Shown piece after piece: positions 33,712 through 43,394 of a DNA stretch of 49,742 nt. The translations under genes and the position numbers were made by a program. Where the stretch lies: contig JAJSLI010000126.1 in the NCBI GenBank assembly GCA_021272315.1, positions 1-49,742 on the forward strand, written 5' to 3'. Origin of the DNA: Methylacidiphilales bacterium. Its GTDB lineage: Bacteria > Verrucomicrobiota > Verrucomicrobiia > Methylacidiphilales > UBA1321. How positions within the stretch are numbered: position 1 is the first letter of the stretch; every line of letters begins with the position of its first letter. The notes beneath the pieces were generated by a model that made no database searches, was not told the DNA's origin, and saw only the letters and a program-made list of their open reading frames with translations.

Positions 33712-35147
33712 CGTTTCACCTCATCGAGAACGTTTCCCCCGGCTCCCAACAGTTGAAGGTGCAGCGGCATCTTGCCCAAGGCATGGGTCGAGCAACTCAG
33801 GCACGGGTCGTAAGAGCGAATCACGGCCTCGACGCGATTCAGCATGCCCTCCTGGAGCTTGTCTCCCCGCACGTAATGTTGGGCGACCTGCTTCACGCTT
33901 TGGTTCATGGCCAGGTTGTTGTGACCGGTGGCGATGATCATGTTGACCCAGGTGATAAGCCCGTTCTCATCGATCTTGTAATGATGCATCAGGGTTCCGC
34001 GCGGGGCTTCGGCCACGCCGATGCCCTCAAACCGGCTCGGTTTGGCGATGGCGCGGACGTTTTTGTCGAGAATGTCGGGCTCGTTCAAGAGCTGTTCGAT
34101 CCGTTCGATTCCATAAAGAATTTCAATCAACCGCGCGTAGTGCTGATGGAAGGAACTGAGGATGACGCCGCGTCGCAAGGCGAGGAACTCTGTCCACTCC
34201 CGGTCCGCCAGGGGAGTTCCGCAGCGGTCGATCACGTTCAGTCGGGCCAGCGGTCCGACACGATAAATGCCGTCTGGATAGCCAAGCGATTTGTAATAGG
34301 GAGATTTGAGATAAGTGAATGACTCGACCGATTCGGCAATATAATCGGAATATTTTTCAGGCTGGATCCCATCCGCGACGATGTTCCCCGACGCATCCAC
34401 GAACCGCAACTTGCCATCGTAGTGCTCAAGCTGGGCGTTCTTTTCACCTGCGGCCTGATCGGTGACCAATGCCATGAACATGCTGGGGAAATTCCCGAAG
34501 GTGCGAATTTCATCGCGGAACTGTTCCAGGATTCCCTTGAACCAGGCCAGCGTCCGCTCGGCGATAGCCAGGGCGTCCGGAATCGCCGCGAGCATTTCAT
34601 CCCGCATTTTCGATTCAAGCGGATCACTCACGCCGCCCGGCACGACCCAAGCCGGATGAATGCGTCTGCCGCCGAGCAGGGCAATGATTTCCTGGCCGAA
34701 TTTGCGCAGGGCAATTCCATCCCTCGCCAGCGAGGGCCTCAGCTCGATTACGCCGAGAATGTTGCGCTTCTCCGGCTGCGCATCCATGCCAAAAAGCAGG
34801 TCGGGTGAGGAGTGATGGAAAAAGCTCAACGCGTGTGATTGAACCAACTGGGCCAGGTTCATGATCCGGCGCAACTTGGCCGCCGTGGGCGGAATCGTCA
34901 CAGCGAGCAGCGCGTCACAGGCCTTCGACGAGGCGAATAGGTGGCTGACCGGGCAAATGCCGCACGTGCGACCGGTCAAGGCCGGCATCTCGCTGAAGGG
35001 ACGACCCTCGCAAAATTTTTCGAAGCCGCGGAATTGCGTAACGTGGAATTGGGCGTCCTGGACCTCTCCGGCATCGTCGAGCTGGATGGTGATTTTCGAG
35101 TGACCTTCGATACGAGTCACCGGGTCGATGAGAATTTGTTTGGGCAT
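33708..35147 (-). CDS. hoxH: Bidirectional NAD-linked [NiFe] hydrogenase large subunit HoxH
   Basis: HoxH carries the Ni-Fe site that splits or makes H2. All four cysteine ligands are present: RTCGIC (C62, C65) and DPCLSC (C449, C452). The latter is followed by STH, and 24 residues lie after His455 for removal by the maturation protease. The N-terminal [13 protein letters not shown] is the other family signature. Length, 479 residues, is normal. It lies between hoxY (5 bp away) and hoxW (4-bp overlap) in the order E-F-U-Y-H, typical of group 3d enzymes that couple to NAD(H). It is the only subunit in the window with an intact hydrogenase active site. Confidence 0.95.
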   Translation of the reverse strand: MPKQILIDPVTRIEGHSKITIQLDDAGEVQDAQFHVTQFRGFEKFCEGRPFSEMPALTGRTCGICPVSHLFASSKACDALLAVTIPPTAAKLRRIMNLAQLVQSHALSFFHHSSPDLLFGMDAQPEKRNILGVIELRPSLARDGIALRKFGQEIIALLGGRRIHPAWVVPGGVSDPLESKMRDEMLAAIPDALAIAERTLAWFKGILEQFRDEIRTFGNFPSMFMALVTDQAAGEKNAQLEHYDGKLRFVDASGNIVADGIQPEKYSDYIAESVESFTYLKSPYYKSLGYPDGIYRVGPLARLNVIDRCGTPLADREWTEFLALRRGVILSSFHQHYARLIEILYGIERIEQLLNEPDILDKNVRAIAKPSRFEGIGVAEAPRGTLMHHYKIDENGLITWVNMIIATGHNNLAMNQSVKQVAQHYVRGDKLQEGMLNRVEAVIRSYDPCLSCSTHALGKMPLHLQLLGAGGNVLDEVKR

Positions 35148-35152
35148 GGTCG

Positions 35153-35686
35153 TTACGATCCAAAATGGGTTTTACCGGTCAACTCGGGAAGGCGTCCGGA
35201 CACCAGTTCAGTCAGGACAAAATAAATTGTGTCGGCCGAGGGCGGACATCCCGGCACAAACACGTCGACCTTCACAAACTCGTGGACCGGGCGCGATCTC
35301 GCGAGCAGACGCGGAATCACCTCGTGCGGAATCTGCTGGTTGAGCTGCGCGTTCTCGATGTAGGCGCGATGCTCGACGTCCTCGACCTTGAATCGGTTGC
35401 GCATGCTGGGGACGTTGGAGGTCACCGCGCAGTCGCCCAAGGAGACGAGAATCTTCGTCCGTTGGCGAATTTTGTGGATTTTCTCCAGATCCTCCTCGCT
35501 GCTCACGGCACCTTCGATGAGGGTCACGTCGACATTCTCCGGAAAAACCTTGGCATCAACCAGGGGGCTGTAAACCAAGTCGACATGCCGCACCAATTCG
35601 ATCAGCCGCTCGTCCATGTCGAGCAGCGACATGTGACACCCGGAACAGCCGTCCATCCAGACCGTCGCCAAACGCACCTTGTTCAT
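35153..35686 (-). CDS. hoxY: NAD-linked hydrogenase small subunit HoxY
   Basis: The 177-residue protein holds the proximal [4Fe-4S] cluster that takes electrons from HoxH. Ligand positions are visible: [12 protein letters not shown] (C14, C17), LGDCAVTSN (C86) and VPGCPPSAD (C147). It is short, as HoxY is, with no extra clusters or Tat signal, which agrees with a soluble enzyme. The gene overlaps hoxU by 4 bp and precedes hoxH. Confidence 0.94.
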   Translation of the reverse strand: MNKVRLATVWMDGCSGCHMSLLDMDERLIELVRHVDLVYSPLVDAKVFPENVDVTLIEGAVSSEEDLEKIHKIRQRTKILVSLGDCAVTSNVPSMRNRFKVEDVEHRAYIENAQLNQQIPHEVIPRLLARSRPVHEFVKVDVFVPGCPPSADTIYFVLTELVSGRLPELTGKTHFGS

Positions 35687-36390
35687 GGCCGTCCCTCCCG
35701 TTGTTGAACCAAATAAGGCAGAAAATCGCGCCGCTTTTCCATTTCAGCCACCGATTTGCCCTTGCTCGACAGCGCCCCCGTGGGACACACCTGCACGCAC
35801 TTGCTGCAACTCGTACACGTTTCCGATTCTCCCCACGGCTGGTTGAGATCGGTAATAACCCGTGAATTGGTACCGCGCCCCATCACGTCCCAAGTATGGG
35901 CGCCCTCAATCTCATCACAAACCCGCACGCACCGCGTGCAGAGGATGCAGCGGTTATGGTCCATGACGAACCAGTCGTGCGAGGCATCCACCGGAACATT
36001 CGGGTATTGGTAGGCAAACCGAACGTGTGTCATCCCGTGTTCCGCGGCGAGATTTTGCAGGTCGCAATGGTTGTTCGCCACGCAAACCGCGCAGACGTGG
36101 TTCCGTTCGGCGAAGAGGAGTTCGAGGATCATCAGCCGGTATTTTTGCAACCGTTCCGAGTTGGTTTTGACCTCCATGCCCTCGGCGACCTTGGTGACGC
36201 AGGCGGGCAGGAGCTTGTTGCTGCCGCTTACTTCGGTGATGCAGAGGCGGCAGGCGCCGACTTCGCTCAGACCGTCCAAGTGGCAAAGAGTTGGTATCTT
36301 GATGCCGGCATCGGTCGCCGCTTGGAGGATCGTTTCGTTTTCCTCCGCGCTGACCGGCTTGCCGTCGATAGTGAGAGTTTTTACAGCCAT
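35683..36390 (-). CDS. hoxU: NAD-linked hydrogenase diaphorase subunit HoxU
   Basis: HoxU wires the diaphorase HoxF to the hydrogenase HoxYH through several iron-sulfur clusters. In the 235 residues I see a plant-type [2Fe-2S] set (C36, C47, C50, C64), the His/Cys set [14 protein letters not shown] (H98, C100, C103, C109), and two [4Fe-4S] ferredoxin motifs, [12 protein letters not shown] (148-158) and [12 protein letters not shown] (192-202). The order matches the N-terminal part of complex I NuoG. It lies 12 bp after hoxF and overlaps hoxY. Confidence 0.93.
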   Translation of the reverse strand: MAVKTLTIDGKPVSAEENETILQAATDAGIKIPTLCHLDGLSEVGACRLCITEVSGSNKLLPACVTKVAEGMEVKTNSERLQKYRLMILELLFAERNHVCAVCVANNHCDLQNLAAEHGMTHVRFAYQYPNVPVDASHDWFVMDHNRCILCTRCVRVCDEIEGAHTWDVMGRGTNSRVITDLNQPWGESETCTSCSKCVQVCPTGALSSKGKSVAEMEKRRDFLPYLVQQREGRP

Positions 36391-36402
36391 AAGCTCGTTC
36401 CG

Positions 36403-38049
36403 TTAAAGTGCCACCTTCGCGTCGGCAGGTTGTTTTGCGTCGACCCCATATCCGCCCGTTTCGGGTTGCAGAAGGGCGAGATACTCGTTCCGAAAATAGC
36501 GCAGGGTACTGGTCACCGGGTTCGGCGCCGTCTGGCCCAGCCCGCACAGGCTGGTATTCCGGACCAAGTCGCACAACTCTTCCAATTGCTCCAAGTCCTT
36601 GATCGTCGCCTGACGTTCCAAAATCTTGTTGAGCAATTGGTACATCTGCACCGTGCCGGCGCGGCATGGAATACATTTGCCGCACGATTCCTCCATGCAG
36701 AATTGCATGTAGAACCGGGCGACATCGACCATATTCGTAGTGTCGTCCATGACCACCATGCCGCCCGAACCCATGATCGAACCGACCTTCATCAGCGAAT
36801 CGTAATCGACCGGCGTATCGAACAGGTGCGCCGGAATGCACCCACCCGACGGTCCGCCTGTCTGAACCGCCTTGATTTTTGCGCCGTCTGGCGCGCCACC
36901 CCCCAGGTCTTCGACAATTTCGCGGATGGTGATGCCCATGGGGACCTCAATAAGACCGTTGTTTTTGATCTTTCCCGTCAAGGCAAAAACCTTCGTTCCC
37001 TTGCTCTTTTCGGTCCCCAGACCCGCGTACCATTCCGCTCCGCGGATAATGATTGGCACGATGTTCGCAAACGTCTCGACGTTGTTGATCAGCGTGGGGA
37101 AACCCCACAATCCACTTTCAGCCGGAAACGGAGGCCGCGGCCGCGGTTGGCCGCGTCGCCCCTCGATGGAGGCCATCAGTGCGGTCTCCTCGCCGCAAAC
37201 AAACGCGCCTGCGCCGATGCGGATTTCCACATTGAAATTGAAGGTCGATTCAAAGAGTGCGTCGCCCAGCAGGCCGCGCTGCCGGGCCTGGCGAATGGCG
37301 ATTTGCAGGCGGCTGATGGCCAGCGGATACTCGGCCCGGACGTAAAGATATCCCATGTTCGCGCCGACGGCATAACCGGCAATGGCCATGCCTTCGATGA
37401 CCGAGTGGGGATCGCTCTCCAGCACGCTGCGGTCCATGAACGCGCCGGGATCGCCCTCGTCGCCGTTGCAGATGACATACTTCCGCTCGCCTTTCGACTT
37501 CGCCACCGTGGCCCATTTCAATCCCGTCGGGTAACCGCCACCGCCGCGTCCGCGCAGGCCGCTTTGGGTGATCGCCACGACCACGTCCGCCGGCTGCAAC
37601 TCGTGCAGGACATGGTGCAACGCCCCATAGCCGCCCGCCTCGATGTAGTCCTCGATCCGCTCGGGATCAATCCGTCCCCCGTTCCGACTTACCACGGCCA
37701 CCTGCCGGGCAAAAAATGGCTGGGTGAGATCACCCCGCTGCGCCGACGTCGTTCCCCCCGCCAGCGTCTCGACAATCGTCGCCGCATTCTCCGGCGTCAC
37801 CCGCTCGTAAAGCAATCCCTCCGGCTCAATGCTGACCAGCGGCCCCTGTCCGCACAGCCCCATGCAACCGACCCGCCGCACCTCGACCCGGTCGCCGAGT
37901 TGGCGGTCGGCCACCGCCTTTTCGAGCACCTGCTTGATCTCCGCCGATTGCGAAGACATGCACCCGGCGGACATGCAACACCTCACACAGATTTGTTTGC
38001 GTCCCGCCTTCTCTTTTTCGGCAATCCCTTTGAGTTCTTCAAGAAGCAT
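36403..38049 (-). CDS. hoxF: NAD-linked hydrogenase diaphorase subunit HoxF
   Basis: HoxF oxidises or reduces NAD(H) through FMN. The 548-residue protein starts with a thioredoxin-like [2Fe-2S] domain ([11 protein letters not shown] near 20-30, GCMGLCG at 61-67). It continues with the NADH-binding [10 protein letters not shown] (167-176) and the FMN loop [17 protein letters not shown], and ends with an SLBB segment and the [4Fe-4S] motif [13 protein letters not shown] plus a distal Cys in TSLCGLGQ. This is the normal NuoF/HoxF plan. It overlaps hoxE by 11 bp and leads into hoxU. Confidence 0.95.
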   Translation of the reverse strand: MLLEELKGIAEKEKAGRKQICVRCCMSAGCMSSQSAEIKQVLEKAVADRQLGDRVEVRRVGCMGLCGQGPLVSIEPEGLLYERVTPENAATIVETLAGGTTSAQRGDLTQPFFARQVAVVSRNGGRIDPERIEDYIEAGGYGALHHVLHELQPADVVVAITQSGLRGRGGGGYPTGLKWATVAKSKGERKYVICNGDEGDPGAFMDRSVLESDPHSVIEGMAIAGYAVGANMGYLYVRAEYPLAISRLQIAIRQARQRGLLGDALFESTFNFNVEIRIGAGAFVCGEETALMASIEGRRGQPRPRPPFPAESGLWGFPTLINNVETFANIVPIIIRGAEWYAGLGTEKSKGTKVFALTGKIKNNGLIEVPMGITIREIVEDLGGGAPDGAKIKAVQTGGPSGGCIPAHLFDTPVDYDSLMKVGSIMGSGGMVVMDDTTNMVDVARFYMQFCMEESCGKCIPCRAGTVQMYQLLNKILERQATIKDLEQLEELCDLVRNTSLCGLGQTAPNPVTSTLRYFRNEYLALLQPETGGYGVDAKQPADAKVAL

Positions 38050-38539
38050 GGCTGAAGTATCCTTTCAATTTTTCGGTCGCTTGTTCGGGGGTCACCCGCC
38101 CGGACACGTTGCCGTCGTAAACCACCGCCGGCGCAATGCCGCAGGCGCCGATGCAGCGCACCGTCAACAATGACAACTGGCGGTCCGGCGTCGTCTCGCC
38201 CGGCTTGATCTTCGTGAAGACCTCGATGGCCTCGAGGATTTTAGACGCGCTCTTGACGTAGCACGCCGTTCCCAGACAGACCACGCACGTATGGGCGCCC
38301 TGAGGCTTGAGCGTGAAGAAATTGTAAAAAGTTGAAACGCCGTAAACCTTGCTCGGCGGCACGCGCAGCGACTTGGCCACCCACCTCAACGCCACCTCAT
38401 CGAGATAGCCGAACGATTCCTGTACCGCGTGCAACGTCTCGATCAGGGCATGTGGCTGGTAGCCCATCTTGCGCATCTTGGCGTCGATGATCTTCCATCG
38501 CTTGTCCGGCGAAGGCAGAGGGGGTTTGACGACTTTCAC
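38039..38539 (-). CDS. hoxE: NAD-linked hydrogenase diaphorase subunit HoxE
   Basis: HoxE is the NuoE-like [2Fe-2S] partner of HoxF. Visible are [31 protein letters not shown], and the cluster ligands VCLGTACYV and [12 protein letters not shown] chose the GTG at 38539 because an AGGGGGGA lies a few bases upstream and the resulting 166 residues are normal for HoxE. The frame stays open to a GTG at 38665, which would add 42 residues of unlike composition. It is the first hox gene; about 330 bp separate this start from the end of the Ehr cluster, so it may have its own promoter. ATACCA and TGGTAT at 38831-38857 form a possible operator. Confidence 0.88.
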   Translation of the reverse strand: MKVVKPPLPSPDKRWKIIDAKMRKMGYQPHALIETLHAVQESFGYLDEVALRWVAKSLRVPPSKVYGVSTFYNFFTLKPQGAHTCVVCLGTACYVKSASKILEAIEVFTKIKPGETTPDRQLSLLTVRCIGACGIAPAVVYDGNVSGRVTPEQATEKLKGYFSHAS

Positions 38540-38867
38540 TTGTCCCCCCTGCTTGCTCCAACCCTTGGATAGGTCTGCCAAATTGATTTCATGGGTGCTG
38601 GGTCCACCGCTCGGCAGACCTTCCTTTCCCTTCCAACCTAGGGCAGTCCCGTCCTGATGCCCCACATGGCTTGTCCAACATTTATCTTAAATTGCTCAAT
38701 CTGACACCCCGGGAAAACCCGGCGCCAAGCGAACCGCATGGTCCGTCGCCAAGGCAGGAAAGCCAAAATCGGATAAAACCCTGCTAACCTGTGGAAACCC
38801 TTGCACTCGAGGTGTAGATAAATTGGTTTGATACCATATTCGTCGGTTGATTGGTATAAACACTCCA

Positions 38868-39662
38868 TCATCCCGGGCTTTTTCCGGCGGCGGAACCCTC
38901 GCTGGCATCCATCTTCCCCAACAGACGCAACAACCCGTCCAGAATCGTGATCGGATGCGGCGGGCAACCGGGAATGAGAAGATCCACCGGCACAATGCCC
39001 CCAACACCATTCCGCTGCTCGGAGTGGCCGATGTAAGGTCCGCCAGAAATCGCGCACGCACCGACCGCGATCACCAGCTTGGGAGATGGCACGGCATCAT
39101 AGGTCTTACGCAACGCCAGCTCCATGTTCTGCGTGACGGGACCGGTGACCAGCAGTCCGTCGGCGTGACGCGGGGACGCGACGAATTGAATGCCGAACCG
39201 GCCTAAATCGAACACCACGGTGTTGAGCACGTTCACATCGGCCTCGCAACCATTACAACCGCCGGCGCTCACCTGGCGCAGTTTAAGCGAACGCCCAAAA
39301 AGTTTGCGCGACTTTTCGTCGAGCGCTTTGGCCAGTTGAAATTCCTTATCACCGAGTATCAGCGCGTCCCGGAACGAAGCAGCCAGGCGATGCTCCGTCG
39401 TGAAACGGATTGCGCCTTCGGGACATGCTTGAACGCATTCGGGACAAAAAAGACAGCGGCCAAGATCGAGCCGCAAACCCTTTTCATCCACGCTGATCGC
39501 ATCGGTCGGACACACATCGGCGCAGACATGGCAGTCCTTCGGGCATAGCGCGACATCAATTTCCGGCCGGCCGCGCAAACGGTCGGGCAGCACCGGCGGT
39601 TGCTGTGGAAAGCCGATCGTGCGGTGCTTCTGATGAGCGCGGGCCAGGAGTGCTTTTAACAT
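38868..39662 (-). CDS. Ehr complex subunit: ferredoxin (HyfH-like) fused to NuoB/HyfI-like small subunit
   Basis: In 264 residues the protein joins two parts that are usually separate. The N-terminus holds two [4Fe-4S] motifs (C40, C44, C47, C51 and C70, C73, C76, C80) in CPKDCHVCADVCP and CLFCPECVQACP. The C-terminal part is NuoB/HyfI-like with a complete cluster set: GGCNGCEADV (C136, C139), GACAISGG (C203) and PGCPPHP (C233). It would carry electrons from a soluble donor to the large-subunit interface. It is the last gene of the six-gene membrane complex operon, 9 bp after the large subunit. Confidence 0.88.
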   Translation of the reverse strand: MLKALLARAHQKHRTIGFPQQPPVLPDRLRGRPEIDVALCPKDCHVCADVCPTDAISVDEKGLRLDLGRCLFCPECVQACPEGAIRFTTEHRLAASFRDALILGDKEFQLAKALDEKSRKLFGRSLKLRQVSAGGCNGCEADVNVLNTVVFDLGRFGIQFVASPRHADGLLVTGPVTQNMELALRKTYDAVPSPKLVIAVGACAISGGPYIGHSEQRNGVGGIVPVDLLIPGCPPHPITILDGLLRLLGKMDASEGSAAGKSPG

Positions 39663-39671
39663 CGTGTCACC

Positions 39672-41231
39672 TCATAAATCATGACCGCAATACGACAGGT
39701 TGAAACTTTTGTTGCATAGCGGGAAATCTGAGATTTGCTGGTCGCGCAGCGCCAGCGCCAACCCCATCCAGTTGTGAAAAGACGGGTCCACAACCTTGTA
39801 ATGCGCAAATCTCCCCGCCGCATCGGTCAGGGCCACGTGGCAAATCTCGCCACGCCAGCCTTCGGTCAACGACACCACGGCGCAATTTGCCGCGAGCGGG
39901 CCTGTTGGTGTGCGCACCGGACCTTCCGGGAGCACCTTCAATTGATCGAAAATAAACGCGATGGAACGCTGGATTTCCATCCACCGCACGTGGGCCCGGG
40001 AGAAAACGTTGCCGGTGTGGTACAACGACACGGGAATATGAGCGAACCGGTAAATGCCCGATGGAAATTGCGCCCGCACATCGCGCTCGATGCCGCTCGC
40101 GCGCGCCGCGACTCCCACCAGTCCCAACTCCAAGGCTGTTTCGCGGGAGACTGTGCCGGTATTATCAAACCAGGATCGCACCGAAGGTGCTTCCCAAAGC
40201 AATTCAATCGCATTTGAGACATCCTCGCCCGCCTGCCTTAAACGCTTGCTCAATTCCATCCGCCGCGTTTCATCGAGATCGAATAAGATGCCGCCAGGCC
40301 GCACCAGACCGCGCCCGAACCGGTTCCCACAAATCAGGGCGGTCATGTTCAGAAAATCACCGCGGATGCGCCCGCAAAAATTTGCCGTGGGCAGGTAGCC
40401 AACGTCACCGGCCAGCGCCCCGATGTCACCGGTGTGGTTGGCGAGTCGTTCCAGTTCAAGCGCGATTGCACGAAGCGTCTGCGCCCGTGCCGGAACGCGG
40501 CAACCCGCCAGCGCCTCGACTGCTTCGCAATAGGCCAGCGCGTAACCGATGGTCGTGTCACCGGCAAGTGTTTCCATGTAGGGAATCGTCCGTTTGTCCG
40601 GCCCGCCAACAAGTGCGCGTTCGACGCCCCGGTGCTGGTAGCCGAGCGAAATCTCCAGGTGATAAACCTTTTCACCGTGGCACTGAAAACGAAAATGTCC
40701 CGGCTCGATGATGCCGGCATGCACCGGTCCGACCGAAACTTCATGAACTTCGTCACCCGTCATGGTGAAGAAATTTACAACTCCCGGTTGAATGGCTATT
40801 TCCGCCGAGCGGGTCCAGGCGTCACGACCTTCGCGGTAGGAGCGGTGAAAGCGAATCGGCTTCAGCCAGGGATGGCCTTCGGGTTTAACACCCCACTGTT
40901 CTGCGATTTCGCGTTCGAACCAATGCGCCTGTGGACAGTCGGGAGTCAATGCAGGGTAGGCGTCCCCAACGAGGGTTGAGGTCACATTCAGAGTTCCTGC
41001 CGAGTCCTGTGCCAGCACCGCGAATAGCCGAAGATCGCCGGTGACTTGTTTGGCATCGCTGCCTGGGGCGCCGGCCTTTGGAAGCACGGCGCCAAACAAG
41101 GCATTGAGCCGCGCACCGGCTTTGACAGCCGAAACGATCATGTTTCGAAATTCCTCGAACGCAACCGGTGGCAGGTTGGCCAGATCTATCATTTGCCCGT
41201 TGTAAACAGTCGAAATGGAATTGGCTGTCAC
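39672..41231 (-). CDS. HyfG/NuoCD-like large subunit lacking most Ni-Fe ligands (Ehr)
   Basis: A 519-residue fusion of a NuoC-like N-terminal part (HWFEREIAEQWGVKPEGHPW at 103-122) and a NuoD/HycE-like part (VSVGPVHAGIIEPGHFRF). Group 4 hydrogenases bind Ni-Fe through two CxxC motifs. Here the first aligns to ETLAGDT, with A223 and T226 in place of Cys. In the C-terminal motif LSYC only the second Cys (C515) remains; L512 replaces the first. Hydrogen turnover is therefore unlikely. This matches the energy-converting hydrogenase-related (Ehr) complexes described in Geobacter and others, whose substrate is unsettled. It overlaps hyfF by 4 bp. Confidence 0.88.
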   Translation of the reverse strand: MTANSISTVYNGQMIDLANLPPVAFEEFRNMIVSAVKAGARLNALFGAVLPKAGAPGSDAKQVTGDLRLFAVLAQDSAGTLNVTSTLVGDAYPALTPDCPQAHWFEREIAEQWGVKPEGHPWLKPIRFHRSYREGRDAWTRSAEIAIQPGVVNFFTMTGDEVHEVSVGPVHAGIIEPGHFRFQCHGEKVYHLEISLGYQHRGVERALVGGPDKRTIPYMETLAGDTTIGYALAYCEAVEALAGCRVPARAQTLRAIALELERLANHTGDIGALAGDVGYLPTANFCGRIRGDFLNMTALICGNRFGRGLVRPGGILFDLDETRRMELSKRLRQAGEDVSNAIELLWEAPSVRSWFDNTGTVSRETALELGLVGVAARASGIERDVRAQFPSGIYRFAHIPVSLYHTGNVFSRAHVRWMEIQRSIAFIFDQLKVLPEGPVRTPTGPLAANCAVVSLTEGWRGEICHVALTDAAGRFAHYKVVDPSFHNWMGLALALRDQQISDFPLCNKSFNLSYCGHDL

Positions 41232-42748
41232 GGCATCACTCCTCCCGAAGAACCGGCAAGCACTGGGTTGACGTGGTGGATGACATCAGCGGCGGCATTC
41301 AAAGCTGTCTGGAGGGGTTCGGGCATCCAAATCCCCAATACCAACAAAAACATGAGCGGCACCACGACCAATAATGTTTCCAAGATTCCAGCACGAGCCG
41401 GCTGGACGGTGGAAGTTGTCTTTCCCCAAGCCAGCGGAATGGCGTGGCCCAATATTCCCATGAAAACCACCCCGGCTCCAAACAGAAATAATACCAGCGC
41501 CAGAATGGCCCTGCCGTCCAGGGCCGCCTTAAGAATCTGCAGTTCGCTCATGAATACCGCAAAAGGCGCCACGCCGATCAGTGCCAGCAGGCTCCCAAAC
41601 AATCCCATTCCCCACACCGGAGCCACGCGGATTGCACCAGCCAGCTTGCGCATGTCGTGCGTGCCAAATATCTGCCCCAGCCGTCCCGCCCCGAAAAAGG
41701 CGAGAGTCTTGCAGAGCGAATGGTTGAGGGTATGGAATAGCGCGGCGAATGTTCCCAAGCCGCCCAAACCCACACCGAGTGCAATAATGCCGATATGCTC
41801 GACGCTGCTATAGGCCAGCAACCGTTTCAGGTCGTGTTGCAATAAAACGAACACCGCCGCCACCAGAATTGAAATGAGCCCAAACCCGGTCAAAAGCCGT
41901 AATCCCCAACCCGTATTTCCCGTGCCCGCCTCGACGATGGGCACGTAACGCATCACGCAATACAAGGCGGTGTTCAGCGTGATTCCGGAGAAGATCGCCG
42001 AAACCGGTGCGGGCGCCTGGCTATGCGCGTCCGGCAACCAATGGTGCATCGGAGCCAGGCCCGCCTTGGTGCCGTAACCGACCAGCAGAAAGATAAAGGC
42101 GGCTTTAAGGCAGATCGGATTCAGTGACCCGGCGTGCGCCTGGAGTTTGGTCCACAAAAGAACTTCCGGCGCGCTCAGACCCAGTCCGTGCGCCGAGGCT
42201 CCGACCAGCAATGTCCCCATGAAGGCAAATGCGACGCCGACGGAGCAGATCAAAATATACTTCCACATCGCCTCCAGCGATTCACCGGTCACATGCACAC
42301 AAATCAGAAAACCGGTCAACAGGGTCGTTGCCTCAATTCCCACCCACATGATCCCGAGGTTGTTTGAGATGAACACCAGCGTCATCGCGGCCATTGCTCC
42401 ACACCATAAGCCGGCAAATAACCGCGCTTGGTGCAGCGTCAGGCGGCCTTCCCGCAGTTCCACCCCGAAATAGACCGAGGCGTAGGCCGAACTGAGCCCG
42501 TAGTTCAACAGCATGACGCCCAGGTTGTAGGCTGACAAGGCGTCCAGGTACAACCACTCCCCACCCGCCGACACTGGGCCGGACATCAAAACTTTCCCGG
42601 CCACGTACCATCCCAAGGCCAAGCTGATTCCAACCCCCGCACACATGACGCCCAGAATCGTCCGCGCCGACCGCAGCAGGAGCGACAAGGCTCCCGTCAC
42701 AGCCGGAACCAGGACCAGAACCCAGAGTAAGGCTTCGTGTTTCATCAA
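41228..42748 (-). CDS. hyfF: Hydrogenase-4/complex I NuoN-like membrane subunit (HyfF-like)
   Basis: A 506-residue antiporter-like subunit with about 14 hydrophobic segments. The proton-channel signatures are present: IMWVGIEATTLLTGFLI with the key Glu, the Lys in KAAFIFLLVGYGTKAGLAP, and HDLKRLLAYSSVEHIGI. Such subunits move protons or Na+ in complex I, group 4 hydrogenases and Mrp antiporters. Start and stop overlap or abut its neighbours (3 bp to hyfE, 4 bp overlap with the large subunit). Confidence 0.9.
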   Translation of the reverse strand: MMKHEALLWVLVLVPAVTGALSLLLRSARTILGVMCAGVGISLALGWYVAGKVLMSGPVSAGGEWLYLDALSAYNLGVMLLNYGLSSAYASVYFGVELREGRLTLHQARLFAGLWCGAMAAMTLVFISNNLGIMWVGIEATTLLTGFLICVHVTGESLEAMWKYILICSVGVAFAFMGTLLVGASAHGLGLSAPEVLLWTKLQAHAGSLNPICLKAAFIFLLVGYGTKAGLAPMHHWLPDAHSQAPAPVSAIFSGITLNTALYCVMRYVPIVEAGTGNTGWGLRLLTGFGLISILVAAVFVLLQHDLKRLLAYSSVEHIGIIALGVGLGGLGTFAALFHTLNHSLCKTLAFFGAGRLGQIFGTHDMRKLAGAIRVAPVWGMGLFGSLLALIGVAPFAVFMSELQILKAALDGRAILALVLFLFGAGVVFMGILGHAIPLAWGKTTSTVQPARAGILETLLVVVPLMFLLVLGIWMPEPLQTALNAAADVIHHVNPVLAGSSGGVMP

Positions 42749-42751
42749 CCG

Positions 42752-43390
42752 TCAGCCCTTCAGTTGATCCAGCCGGTTAACCTCGATGTGGTCAAATTCT
42801 CGGTTGATGTGGTAAATCGCGATCCCCATCACGAACACCGCGACAAACGCATCCAACAAAACTCCCAGTTCCACCAGGAACGGCAGTTCAGCGACAACCC
42901 CGACGCCAAACGTGTAGATGCCGTTCTCCATGACGAGGAATCCCAGCACCTGGTTGACCGCGCGTTTGCGGGCAACAATCAGAAATAAGCCGACAAAAAT
43001 TGAAAACAACGCCGAAGGCACCAGCAGCGACGCCGGCTCACCCGTCGAGACGGGCAACCGCCCGCCCAGCCAGAACGACGTCGCCAGCGCCGCCAAACCA
43101 ATGAGAATCGAAGTGATGTAGCCGACATACGGCTCGACTTCGCGCGTTACTTCCGCCTCGCGCAGCGCACGGAACAACAACCACGGGAACACCACCCCCT
43201 TGAGCGCGACGGTTCCCGCCGCCAGCGCGGCGAAGTGCAGGGACAACTCATGCACGTGCACCAGAATCGGCAACAGACCCAGCATGACACCCTGCGCCGC
43301 AACGACGCGAATCGAAGAGCCCAGACGGCTTGAACCCAGCAACTTCAAGTTCGTCAGCACGACCAGCACGAGAATCAAGTCCGTCATCAT
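42752..43390 (-). CDS. hyfE: Hydrogenase-4 membrane subunit HyfE-like (NuoK-related)
   Basis: A 212-residue membrane protein with about seven hydrophobic segments. Features are VNQVLGFLVMENGIYTFGVG, with the conserved Glu of the NuoK/MnhC group, and GVLLDAFVAVFVMGIAIYHI at the C-terminus. Length matches E. coli HyfE closely. It probably forms part of the ion path between the NuoH-like and NuoN-like subunits. It is separated by 4 bp from hyfC and 3 bp from hyfF, clearly co-transcribed. Confidence 0.9.
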   Translation of the reverse strand: MMTDLILVLVVLTNLKLLGSSRLGSSIRVVAAQGVMLGLLPILVHVHELSLHFAALAAGTVALKGVVFPWLLFRALREAEVTREVEPYVGYITSILIGLAALATSFWLGGRLPVSTGEPASLLVPSALFSIFVGLFLIVARKRAVNQVLGFLVMENGIYTFGVGVVAELPFLVELGVLLDAFVAVFVMGIAIYHINREFDHIEVNRLDQLKG

Positions 43391-43394
43391 AGGG

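Noticed and set aside
35896..38055. A 719-codon plus-strand frame antisense to hoxF and hoxU, and similar long antisense frames elsewhere.
   Set aside because: GC-rich codon use opens antisense frames by chance; the minus-strand proteins have complete family motifs and the antisense products have none.
38638..38873. Small frame of about 77 codons between the Ehr and hox genes.
   Set aside because: No recognised domain or ribosome site, and it overlaps the extended hoxE frame; probably leader sequence.
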